In this document: piece after piece, positions 16,525 through 25,072 of the stretch
Layout: every line of letters begins with the position of its first letter
How positions within the stretch are numbered: the first letter of the stretch is position 1
Assembly: GCA_964419445.1 (NCBI GenBank)
Contig: CAYQPE010000005.1
Coordinates: 1 to 43,142 of the forward strand
Direction: 5' to 3'
Origin: JABHHG01 sp964419445
GTDB taxonomy: Bacteria > Fidelibacterota > Marinisomatia > SCGC-AAA003-L08 > D37C17
DNA: 43,142 nt
The notes under the pieces: generated by a model
What the model was told of the DNA's origin: nothing
What the model saw: the letters and a program-made list of their open reading frames with translations, nothing else
Databases searched by the model: none
Program-made: the position numbers and the translations under genes

Positions 16525-17874
16525 TTAAACCATTTGAAAAGATTTGATTTTTTGTCGCATCCACAATATAGCCACACATGATGTTATGGATGAAGAAATT
16601 AATAATGAATACCATGCAAAAATTACAGGCTTCCCAAGTATTACTACAAAATACCATGCACAGACCGAATTTATTACTACTACTCGTAATATGGTTAAAA
16701 TTAACATGGGTGTTCCAAATCCTAATCCTTGCATAACACGGCTACTTGTCATACCAATTGTGATGAAGGGGTAGGCAAACACCAAAACACTAAAATATTC
16801 GATGGTATGGGCAATAATTTGGGGGGAATTAGTAAACCCAGAAATAATTTGCCTATTGAAAAAATAGAAGAAAATACCAAATACAATTGAAATAGAAACA
16901 GAACGAGTGAGTCCATATTTTACTATTTCTTTTACTAAATCAATACGATTTGCACCTGAAAACATTCCCACAAGAGTTACCAATGCAGTAGCAATGGATA
17001 TGATGGGTAGAAAAAACAAATGTTCAATTCTTCCTGCCGTTTGGTACGCAGCAACAGCATCATTAGAACTTAAAATAACATTATAAATCAAAACACCACT
17101 GGACATAATAATCATGGATAGAGATGCAGGCATTCCGATTCTAAAAATATCCTTAATCATGTTCAAACTGAATTTAAAATCTTTCAATTTGAATGAGATA
17201 TAAGAATGGTGTTTAAAAATAAGATAATAAACAAATATGCCAAATACTAATGCTTGGGATATTACCGTTGCTATGGCTGCACCACGGATACCATCATATT
17301 TAATAAAAAATGGATCAAGAATTATATTAACAACAGTACCAATTCCCAATACTTTCATGGGGAAAACATTATCGCCTTCACCAGAGAGGATGGATCTAAA
17401 GAATACGCCTAAAATCATAAAAATAGAGCCAAAAATCATTACTCTAAAATATTGAAGTGCAGATTCTGTTGCAGATGCGTCAGCACCTTGAAGTTTTACT
17501 AAATTTTCACCTGCAAATAAAAGAACGCCTAATAATAGAATATAAATAAATACACCCAACATAATAGTATGTTCAGCAGCATTGTCAGCATCAGATTTTT
17601 TATCTGCACCAATAAGGTTAGCAATTACAGCCGTTGCACCAGATCCTATACCAAAAGTAATACCCATGAGGAAAAATAAAAATGGAAAGACATATCCCAT
17701 GGCAGCCAATGCAGTAGCCCCCACCCATCTCCCGACAAATGCAGTATCCACCAACATGTATATAGCCTGAACCGACATCCCAAACATCATGGGCGTGGCT
17801 AATTTCCACATAGCTTTTTTAGGATTACTTATAAATTCAGCCTTACGGCTCTCTTTGTTTTGACCCAATTCCAT
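16525..17874 (-). CDS. MATE-family multidrug/cation exporter
   Basis: 449 aa with about 12 predicted membrane helices in two similar halves (the first begins at ATPMMFGMSVQAIYMLVDT, the second at GMPASLSMIIMSSGVLIYN), typical of MATE (DinF/NorM) transporters. It exports organic cations or metabolites using a Na+ or H+ gradient. It lies 45 nt behind the outer-membrane barrel of the envelope operon and has its own GGAGGTT ribosome site, so it may be the last gene of that operon. Confidence 0.92.
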   Translation of the reverse strand: MELGQNKESRKAEFISNPKKAMWKLATPMMFGMSVQAIYMLVDTAFVGRWVGATALAAMGYVFPFLFFLMGITFGIGSGATAVIANLIGADKKSDADNAAEHTIMLGVFIYILLLGVLLFAGENLVKLQGADASATESALQYFRVMIFGSIFMILGVFFRSILSGEGDNVFPMKVLGIGTVVNIILDPFFIKYDGIRGAAIATVISQALVFGIFVYYLIFKHHSYISFKLKDFKFSLNMIKDIFRIGMPASLSMIIMSSGVLIYNVILSSNDAVAAYQTAGRIEHLFFLPIISIATALVTLVGMFSGANRIDLVKEIVKYGLTRSVSISIVFGIFFYFFNRQIISGFTNSPQIIAHTIEYFSVLVFAYPFITIGMTSSRVMQGLGFGTPMLILTILRVVVINSVCAWYFVVILGKPVIFAWYSLLISSSITSCVAILWMRQKIKSFQMV

Positions 17875-17919
17875 AAATTGATAGCGATTTGAAGTGTGGA
17901 ATTTACACGCTGTTGGAGG

Positions 17920-19167
17920 TTAAAATGAGTATTTAAGACGAAGGGTTGAATGTGAAAAATCTTCTAATGCTGAAAATACAGTGGGCGAACCTTCGTCCCC
18001 TCCATCAAATATGGAACTAGAGAGCTCAATTTTTACATTTTCAATTGGTGAATATTCAATGCCTACTGCAAACATATTTCCAGAAGCAGAGATATTTTTC
18101 ATATTGATTACATCTAATTCAATAGTATCATCAAAAAATGTTTTTTGAAATGATAGTAAAAATGTATTCTCAGTAAATGAGGCAAATGGTGTACCTAATC
18201 CCATATTAAAATTATCTTCATTTGCTTGAACAATTTTTACACCTTCACGATCAACATAGTTTTTACCTGAAACGGATATCATCTTATTCCCCACCAATTG
18301 CGCATTTATAGTTACATCCCAATCTGTGGGATATTCAATTTGATACACATATTGTAGATATTCAGATTGATAGTCAGCAGAATTTTCTACGGTTTCGGCT
18401 GTATTTGTCAAAAAATATGCAGTTTCAGAACGTAACGTAGCATCATTCCAAAAAGAGACCGTACTTAATCCAAACACATGGGTTTTCCTATATTCAAATT
18501 TGGGTTCATAATAATTTTGAAATAGATGAATTTTACCTGCATAAGCTGGAGAAAAGTCATAGCCATTAAAATAGGTGAGCATGTAATCACTTTCACCTAT
18601 CATTGATTGAAAACTCACCCCCCATTGGAATTCATCTTCATTTATACTTGGAGGAACTTCATTATCATCCATTTTGAAATCTGCATCATCAATGGGAAAT
18701 CGATTTGGCTTATGTTGAGGAATTAATACTAATCCCAATTTATGGTCATTGAGATATGTTTCAAATGCCATTGAAAATGTGGCTACTTTTCTGTCTGTTC
18801 CCGTTAAAAATAAATAATTAAAATCATAGGGATTCAAATTATCTGTGGGATTATTACCATCAGCATATCCCCACGTATTCACTTGATTCCCAATTCTAAT
18901 CTCACCAAAAGATGGATACCAACCGATATAAATTTCTTTTAAGTTAAACTCTGCTTCAATGGTTTCATTTCTACCTTCAATATATGAGTTTGTGATAAAA
19001 TCGATGTTTGCAAAGGTATATGAAAATTTCAACTCACCAAGCCGGTAAGGAACATCAATTAACTCACCATTTTTATGTCTAACTTTACCTTCAGTAGAAA
19101 CATAACCTGAGTATTGAATTTGTGAAAAGGAAAGTGAAATAAGTATAATTAATAATATTTTATTCAT
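17920..19167 (-). CDS. Outer-membrane beta-barrel protein of RND/LolA operon
   Basis: 415 aa. Signal peptide (MNKILLIILISLSFSQ), then beta-strand-rich sequence with alternating aromatics, ending LRLKYSF with a terminal Phe. The early region EIYIGWYPSFGEIRIGNQV and WGYADGNNPTDNLNPYD resembles DUF1302-type or alginate-export-type barrels, which often stand beside RND/MMPL exporters and LolA-like proteins. It probably gives the exporter an outer-membrane exit or receptor. Gap to the ZIP gene is 4 nt. Confidence 0.75.
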   Translation of the reverse strand: MNKILLIILISLSFSQIQYSGYVSTEGKVRHKNGELIDVPYRLGELKFSYTFANIDFITNSYIEGRNETIEAEFNLKEIYIGWYPSFGEIRIGNQVNTWGYADGNNPTDNLNPYDFNYLFLTGTDRKVATFSMAFETYLNDHKLGLVLIPQHKPNRFPIDDADFKMDDNEVPPSINEDEFQWGVSFQSMIGESDYMLTYFNGYDFSPAYAGKIHLFQNYYEPKFEYRKTHVFGLSTVSFWNDATLRSETAYFLTNTAETVENSADYQSEYLQYVYQIEYPTDWDVTINAQLVGNKMISVSGKNYVDREGVKIVQANEDNFNMGLGTPFASFTENTFLLSFQKTFFDDTIELDVINMKNISASGNMFAVGIEYSPIENVKIELSSSIFDGGDEGSPTVFSALEDFSHSTLRLKYSF

Positions 19168-19171
19168 AAGA

Positions 19172-19915
19172 TTAATGTGAATGACTCATAAGATGAATGG
19201 TGTAAATCCCAGCAAATATTAATGCAGTTTGCAATAAACTCTCTTTGGGATTTGTATGTTCTTGGAGATGTGGAATTAAATCACTCACTGCTACATAAAT
19301 AAAACTAGCTGCAGAAATTGCCATGATATATGGTGTGGCACTCATCATATAATTCATGAAAAAATATGCCAAAATTGCCCCTGCAAGTGAAGCCATTCCA
19401 GATATAATATTGAGCATGAAGGCTCTTTTTTTAGTATAATTATTTTTAAGAAGAATGGCAAAATCTCCTACTTCTTGTGGGATTTCGTGGGTAATAACTG
19501 AAAATGCAGTGGCAATACCTAATGGAATTGATGTAATAAATGTTGCCGCAATAATAATTCCATCTACAAAATTATGAAATGCATCTCCAATCATGATAAG
19601 TGAACCCGATGCTTCATGCACATGACATTGATCGTCATGACAATGACGCCAAAGCACAAACTTTTCTAAAATAAAAAAGAGTAAAAGTCCAGCTAACACA
19701 GCAAATAAGGCTTGGTGTACATCTCCAAAATCTTCTACGGCATGAGGAATTAAACCTAAAAAAGCAGCGCCTAATAATGTACCTGTTGCGAAACTAATAC
19801 ATTTGGGAATTAGACCCTTTCTAATTTCATCAGGGAATACTAAAAATAATGCACTAAAAAGAACACCGCCTAAACTCCCCAATAAACTGAAAAATATGAT
19901 GTAACCTAAAACCAC
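19172..19915 (-). CDS. ZIP-family divalent metal transporter
   Basis: 247 aa, about eight membrane helices. Signature metal-site motifs are in helices IV and V: HNFVDG (114-119) and HEIPQE (143-148). A histidine-rich cytoplasmic loop between helices III and IV (RHCHDDQCHVHE, 90-101) is typical of zinc-moving ZIP proteins. It imports Zn2+ or related ions into the cytoplasm. It is inserted between the LolA-like and barrel genes (gaps of 8 and 4 nt), an unusual neighbour for an exporter system. Confidence 0.93.
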   Translation of the reverse strand: MVLGYIIFFSLLGSLGGVLFSALFLVFPDEIRKGLIPKCISFATGTLLGAAFLGLIPHAVEDFGDVHQALFAVLAGLLLFFILEKFVLWRHCHDDQCHVHEASGSLIMIGDAFHNFVDGIIIAATFITSIPLGIATAFSVITHEIPQEVGDFAILLKNNYTKKRAFMLNIISGMASLAGAILAYFFMNYMMSATPYIMAISAASFIYVAVSDLIPHLQEHTNPKESLLQTALIFAGIYTIHLMSHSH

Positions 19916-19923
19916 AATTTCTC

Positions 19924-20667
19924 CTACTTTGGCATTCGCTTTAAATTTTTCTCATGGAATAGTTTATCTTCTATCCCTGTGTTAATTTCAATATCTTCAA
20001 ATTCCAATACAGTTTGATGATTTTTTTGAACATTTTTTACAAACAGTTCTTTCATTATATGAAAATCTTTAATCAATTGATATTCAATGGCTTTCTCTTT
20101 TAAAAGATTGCCCGATTTATCATAAGATTCTTCTTTTAGTGCCAAATAATTATCCTTTGAAATCCATGAAACATGTCTTGAATACTCAGATTTTATCCCA
20201 TTTGGAATACTCTCTAAAACATAACACTCAACATCATTTACAGTTTCATTATTTATAATTTTATAATTATACTCTGTAATTTCTCTGCTGGTCATATCCT
20301 CATAGCTCATATCTGAGCCCATGAACGATTCAGACTTTTTTCGAGATGAAATCCGTCTAATTTTTTTAAAATTAGGAAGCCAGAGTTTCATATCATCACT
20401 TTTACTTTCATGTTCAATTTTTAAATATGATACACCCTTGTCATCTGCAGGAGCTAAAAACCACAAGATTTGCTTTTTACTATCATCTTTTGAATATGAC
20501 CTAATTGATGAGGTTCTCGTCTTTCCTTTTTTGTTGGTAAGTACCATGGTCATAGTCGATTTCATATCAATGGGAGATTTCCTATCTTCAACTTTTTTGG
20601 CTAATTCAATCCCGGTTAATCCAAAAAGAAGTTGAGAAATTATGAATAATGAAATTATTTTTTTCAA
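19924..20667 (-). CDS. LolA-like outer-membrane lipoprotein-sorting protein
   Basis: 247 aa. Signal peptide (MKKIISLFIISQLLFGLTG). The body has the conserved features of the LolA-like family linked to MMPL exporters (Pfam LolA_like): ILWFLAPADDKGVSYL, MKLWLPNFKKIRRISS and a following FMGSDMSYEDM. These proteins have a half-barrel that holds a lipid chain. It lies 10 nt after the RND gene and would carry a lipid or lipoprotein across the periplasm. Confidence 0.88.
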   Translation of the reverse strand: MKKIISLFIISQLLFGLTGIELAKKVEDRKSPIDMKSTMTMVLTNKKGKTRTSSIRSYSKDDSKKQILWFLAPADDKGVSYLKIEHESKSDDMKLWLPNFKKIRRISSRKKSESFMGSDMSYEDMTSREITEYNYKIINNETVNDVECYVLESIPNGIKSEYSRHVSWISKDNYLALKEESYDKSGNLLKEKAIEYQLIKDFHIMKELFVKNVQKNHQTVLEFEDIEINTGIEDKLFHEKNLKRMPK

Positions 20668-20677
20668 TGGTCTTATC

Positions 20678-22957
20678 CTATTTTTTATAAAGATGTTTTT
20701 TGAAAATTTCTACCGTTGTTGCCAATAAAGTTAATGTCCCTAATGATGTAGATAGCATAGCAAACACCATTAATCCACCCATGTAATTTAAGGGGATTAA
20801 CGCAGAGAAAAATAGTGCTGCAAATCCCATATTTGAAACTACATCCAATAATATTGGATATCCAACATCTTCTGTTGTTTTTACACTTACTTCATCCAGT
20901 TTATATCCCCGTTCTGAGTTACGTCTAAACTCAGAGATATAATGTATGGCAAAATCCACACCCACACCTATAATGACTGATGTAAGTAATGCCGTCATGT
21001 GACTCAGATGTACACCAAAATGACCCATCAAACCAAAGTTGAGAATCACTGCTGATGAAAGTGGTATAATTGACAATAAACCCCATCGGAAAGATTTGAA
21101 GAAAATCCACGCGATGGTAAAAATAACAAGGATTGAAATTCCAATACTAATGAATGAAGATCTTACTACCAAGTCTACAAAATCTCTTAAAAATACAGCC
21201 ATACCAGAAATTTTAATTTCCAAATCTGAAGATACATTATTATCAATAAATGCTTCTAAATCTGTTACCATTTCAACTACTTCATTGGTAGATAACGAAT
21301 TAAGCATGGCGGTGATGAGTCCAGTTTCATAATCATAATCTACTAAGGCACTAAAATCATCTGGATCACCTGACATGCTATACATGGTGAAAAGATTATT
21401 CACTTTTCCACGGGATTCCGGAATTGTTTCAAATTTGGGGTCATCATCCATAATTACTCGATGCATTTGTTTAATCACATCAGCAATGGAGATTGACATA
21501 TTTGACCGTGGATATGACTCGGATTTTTCTTGAACCAAAAGCATATCATTTAACACTTCTGGATCTTTCATATCTCCAGAACATTTTAGCAATAGGTTCA
21601 TAGAGCCCGTAGATTCTCTATCAATAAATTCGGTGCTTTCTCTAATTGGGTTTCCGGGCTTAAAGAACTTAACCACATTCACCTCGACGGTAACTTTCCA
21701 CAATCCAAATGAAACTATAAATACCAGTAATGAACCCATTAATAGTACTTTTCGGGGATATTTTAAAATCTTCTGCCCAAGTGATTCAGTCCATCGTTCT
21801 AAATAACTACTTTTCATTACTGAATTAGAATTTAAATTCCACTTTTTAAGTAAGATTATTGATGGGAGCAGTAATACAGAAAGTATCCATGCCCATAATA
21901 TTCCAAATGCAATGGCCACACCATAACCCATCATATGTTTGATAGGAGAAGAGAGGAGAGTTAAAAATGCTACCGATGTGGTAAGTGATGTTAAAAATAT
22001 AGGGAGAAACAGTGCATCCAGTGCGGTTTCTACTGCCAAGCGTACATCCCTTTTCTTTCGCAATTCTCTGAAAAATCGCGTTAAAAAATGTACCCCATCT
22101 GAATTTGCAATGGTAAGCAATACGATGGGCATAGAGGTGTTCATCATGGTAAAATTAAAATACTCAATTTTTGTAAGATGGAATATCCACCCCATTGAAC
22201 CTAACATGGAAAGCATGGACATAATAATTACCAATAACACCATACCTACAGCAGAAACATTTCTCAAGTTTGCCAATAACATAACAATCATGATGACAAT
22301 ACCAATACCCATAAGTGTAGAAACATCTTCATTCACAATATCAGGCACCACCCCTGTAATGTATGAGTTTCCTGCATAGTGGACAGAGTAATCTGACAGT
22401 AAGGGCTTGGTTATATCCAATGCTTCTTCAGTAAATGTTAATACATCATGACCATCTTTGGGACGAATAGCCAGACTCATATATTCACCGCTTTTGCTTA
22501 TGAATCTCGATGATAAATCTGGATTTCTATCTAAGTAATCCTTAATATCCAATAATTCATCTTGTGATAAATCTCGATGTGGCTGAAGGTCATCCACTTC
22601 CATAAATCCATCTTCTGCATCCATGCGACTGGTAGAAGTAATAGATAATACTTCAATAATCGATGTTTTAGCCTCCAACTTTTCAGTTAAATCCCATAAA
22701 GTAGAAAAAACTTCTGGGCGAAATGCTGATTTCCCTTCTTCTCCGAAGGCTACAAACATTAGTTCAGATGCACCGAATTCTTCTTCAACTTCTTCCCACA
22801 CACGACGAGATTCTATATCTTTGGGAAGCATGTTCATAAAATTATCATCAATAACTAACCATTGCAATCCGTAAGAGAAAATTGCTGTAAGTACAACAGA
22901 TATTAATATTGATCTTTTAGGGTGGGATAAAGATTGATTTTTAAACCAATTTTTCAT
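20678..22957 (-). CDS. RND/MMPL-family lipid exporter
   Basis: 759 aa with about 12 membrane helices: TM1, a periplasmic domain, five helices, then the same again (second TM1 at about LLMGSLLVFIVSFGLWKVTV). GVGVDFAIHYISEFRR in the second half and a matching region near NSDGVHFLTRFFRELRK in the first are the sterol-sensing-like TM4 motifs of hydrophobe/MMPL exporters. It is proton-driven export of a lipid-like substrate. Its ATG overlaps the TetR stop (ATGA), tying its expression to that regulator. Confidence 0.92.
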   Translation of the reverse strand: MKNWFKNQSLSHPKRSILISVVLTAIFSYGLQWLVIDDNFMNMLPKDIESRRVWEEVEEEFGASELMFVAFGEEGKSAFRPEVFSTLWDLTEKLEAKTSIIEVLSITSTSRMDAEDGFMEVDDLQPHRDLSQDELLDIKDYLDRNPDLSSRFISKSGEYMSLAIRPKDGHDVLTFTEEALDITKPLLSDYSVHYAGNSYITGVVPDIVNEDVSTLMGIGIVIMIVMLLANLRNVSAVGMVLLVIIMSMLSMLGSMGWIFHLTKIEYFNFTMMNTSMPIVLLTIANSDGVHFLTRFFRELRKKRDVRLAVETALDALFLPIFLTSLTTSVAFLTLLSSPIKHMMGYGVAIAFGILWAWILSVLLLPSIILLKKWNLNSNSVMKSSYLERWTESLGQKILKYPRKVLLMGSLLVFIVSFGLWKVTVEVNVVKFFKPGNPIRESTEFIDRESTGSMNLLLKCSGDMKDPEVLNDMLLVQEKSESYPRSNMSISIADVIKQMHRVIMDDDPKFETIPESRGKVNNLFTMYSMSGDPDDFSALVDYDYETGLITAMLNSLSTNEVVEMVTDLEAFIDNNVSSDLEIKISGMAVFLRDFVDLVVRSSFISIGISILVIFTIAWIFFKSFRWGLLSIIPLSSAVILNFGLMGHFGVHLSHMTALLTSVIIGVGVDFAIHYISEFRRNSERGYKLDEVSVKTTEDVGYPILLDVVSNMGFAALFFSALIPLNYMGGLMVFAMLSTSLGTLTLLATTVEIFKKHLYKK

Positions 22958-23574
22958 TCATTCTTATCCTTAATCTTATCATAAAACTTGTGACCTTCTT
23001 CAGTAAGAAGACCACCTGAAATTAAATCTACATATGCAGGCAAAACATCTTTAGGAGATAGGGAATTATTTATAAAAAATTCTGGTTGAAAAGTTGAATT
23101 TATAATATTCGTATAAATAGTTGCAATCAGACCAATGTCTAAATCTTTTCTTACCAGTGATTTTTCTTGTGCTTCTTTTAAAATTTCATAAAAATCTTCA
23201 CGGCGCTGCAATCTAAAATTTTCTATTTTTTTCCATAATTCAGGGAATCGATTTTTCAATTCTCCAATCTGTTCTATCTTAATATGTGCAGTAGAATTAT
23301 AAAATACTGTCATTAATTTTAAAAATCGATGGATAGGATTAGGCGTTATTTTTACAACTTCTGCAATTTCTTGATCTATTTGATTTAAACGAAAAGTTAC
23401 AATTCTATCTACCAGAACATCTTTAGAAGAAAAATATTTGTAAATAGTTTTCTTGCTCATGCATAATGATGATGCAAGATTTTCCACGGTAAAAAATTTC
23501 AGCCCCCTACCGATGAGCTGTTCAAATCCGTGTTTAAGAATTATTGTTTTTTGTTGCAATTCTCTGTTTACCAT
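22954..23574 (-). CDS. TetR-family transcriptional regulator
   Basis: 206 aa. The N-terminal helix-turn-helix runs about 22-50, with FTVENLASSLCMSKKTIYKYFSSKD in its usual place, followed by an all-helical ligand domain. It heads the RND/LolA/ZIP/barrel operon and most likely represses it until a hydrophobic effector binds. The start codon touches a 9-bp-arm inverted repeat and has no clear Shine-Dalgarno site, so it may be leaderless or poorly translated. Confidence 0.9.
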   Translation of the reverse strand: MVNRELQQKTIILKHGFEQLIGRGLKFFTVENLASSLCMSKKTIYKYFSSKDVLVDRIVTFRLNQIDQEIAEVVKITPNPIHRFLKLMTVFYNSTAHIKIEQIGELKNRFPELWKKIENFRLQRREDFYEILKEAQEKSLVRKDLDIGLIATIYTNIINSTFQPEFFINNSLSPKDVLPAYVDLISGGLLTEEGHKFYDKIKDKNE

Positions 23575-23605
23575 TGGAAACGTTTTGCGTTTTCTTCGTT
23601 TCCAA
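23574..23605. promoter_or_regulatory. Probable TetR operator palindrome
   Basis: The perfect inverted repeat TTGGAAACG (23574-23582) and CGTTTCCAA (23597-23605) has a 14-bp spacer. It lies in the divergent region between the TetR gene and the glutamate dehydrogenase genes and touches the TetR start codon. Size and symmetry suit a TetR-type dimer or dimer pair, suggesting autoregulation. It could also affect the divergent gdh promoter, about 110 bp away from that start. Confidence 0.6.
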
Positions 23606-23713
23606 TTTATTGCTATTTTTCTATATGTTCAAATATATTTTTTCATCTTTGATTCAAAAAGAAGATTCGTAATTTTTCCTACAAATTTTACCCTCATTAT
23701 CGGAGAAAAGGGC

Positions 23714-25051
23714 GTGTACAAAACTATCGATGAATTCCTGGGTCATGTAATAAGCCAGAACCCAGCTGAGCTTGAGTTCCATCAAGCAGTAAAAGAATTC
23801 ACTCATTCTATTTGGGGTTTCCTTCAAGACAACCCCCAGTATCTCCATTATAATATTTTGGATAGAATTGTTGAGCCTGAACGTGTGCTGATGTTTCGTG
23901 TCCCTTGGCAAGATGATAGAGGTGAAACACATATTAACAAAGGCTACCGTGTAGAGTTTAACTCAGCAATTGGACCCTATAAAGGTGGGCTTCGATTTCA
24001 TTCCTCAGTCAAATTAGGAACTTTAAAATTTTTAGGATTTGAACAAATCTTTAAAAATAGTCTTACCACGCTCCCCATGGGTGGCGGAAAAGGTGGCTCT
24101 GATTTTAATCCTAAAGGGAAATCTGATAATGAAATAATGAGGTTCTGTCAATCATTCATGACGGAGCTATATCGCCATGTCGGACATTTAGTGGATATCC
24201 CTGCTGGTGATATTGGTGTAGGCGGACGTGAAATTGGGTTTTTATATGGGCAATACAAACGAATTGTTAATGAATCTACGGGGATGTTAACGGGTAAATC
24301 CATCAATTGGGGTGGTAGCCTTATTCGCCCAGAAGCTACAGGTTTTGGCGTGGTTTACTTTGCTCATAATGTGTTGGAAAATATAGGTGAATCTTTATCG
24401 GGTAAAACCGTTGCACTCTCAGGATTCGGACAAGTGGCATGGGGTGTAGCAAAAAAATGTGAAGAGCTTGGAGCAAAAGTAGTTACTCTTTCTGGCCCTG
24501 ATGGATATGTATATGATGAAAATGGAATACTTGGTGAAAAAATTGACTTTATGCTCAACCTACGAAACAGTAATCAAGATATTGTAAAGCCTTATGCTGA
24601 AAAATTTGATGTACCATTTCACCCACAGAAAAAACCGTGGGAAGTCAACTGTGAAGTGGCATTCCCATGTGCAACTCAAAATGAGTTAAATAGGGACGAT
24701 GCTCTTCAGCTCATTTCAAATGGAGTAAAATGTGTTACCGAAGGTGCAAATATGCCCTGCTCTTTAGAGGCAATTGAGGAATTCCAAAAAAATAACGTTT
24801 TATTTGCCCCTGGAAAGGCAGCAAATGCAGGAGGGGTGGCAGTCTCGGGGCTTGAAATTAGTCAAAACAGTATGATGATAAAATGGCCTGCCGAAGAGGT
24901 TGATGCACGTCTAAAAAGAATTATGAAAAGTATTCATGATCATTGCAAAAAATATGGTGAATCAAAGGGCAATATTGATTACAATAAAGGTGCAAATATT
25001 GCAGGATTTATCAAAGTGGCAGATGCAATGATTGACCAAGGAATTGTATAA
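23714..25051 (+). CDS. Glutamate dehydrogenase, NAD-type motifs
   Basis: 445 aa from a GTG start with CGGAG upstream. A longer frame from 23453 overlaps TetR and was rejected; the chosen length equals that of the next gene. Substrate motifs PMGGGKGGSDF (with K126) and PAGDIGVG (D166) are intact. The nucleotide-binding fold reads ALSGFGQVAWG and VTLSGPDGYVYD, very like the NAD-specific Clostridium symbiosum enzyme. It should interconvert glutamate and 2-oxoglutarate plus ammonia, probably in the catabolic direction. Cofactor preference is inferred from these motifs. Confidence 0.93.
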   Translation: MYKTIDEFLGHVISQNPAELEFHQAVKEFTHSIWGFLQDNPQYLHYNILDRIVEPERVLMFRVPWQDDRGETHINKGYRVEFNSAIGPYKGGLRFHSSVKLGTLKFLGFEQIFKNSLTTLPMGGGKGGSDFNPKGKSDNEIMRFCQSFMTELYRHVGHLVDIPAGDIGVGGREIGFLYGQYKRIVNESTGMLTGKSINWGGSLIRPEATGFGVVYFAHNVLENIGESLSGKTVALSGFGQVAWGVAKKCEELGAKVVTLSGPDGYVYDENGILGEKIDFMLNLRNSNQDIVKPYAEKFDVPFHPQKKPWEVNCEVAFPCATQNELNRDDALQLISNGVKCVTEGANMPCSLEAIEEFQKNNVLFAPGKAANAGGVAVSGLEISQNSMMIKWPAEEVDARLKRIMKSIHDHCKKYGESKGNIDYNKGANIAGFIKVADAMIDQGIV

Positions 25052-25072
25052 AATTAATTTTTAAGGAGATGT

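Noticed and set aside
23453..23713. N-terminal extension of the first glutamate dehydrogenase
   Set aside because: It overlaps the TetR coding region on the other strand, and the tandem paralog begins at the position matching the GTG at 23714 with its own ribosome site.
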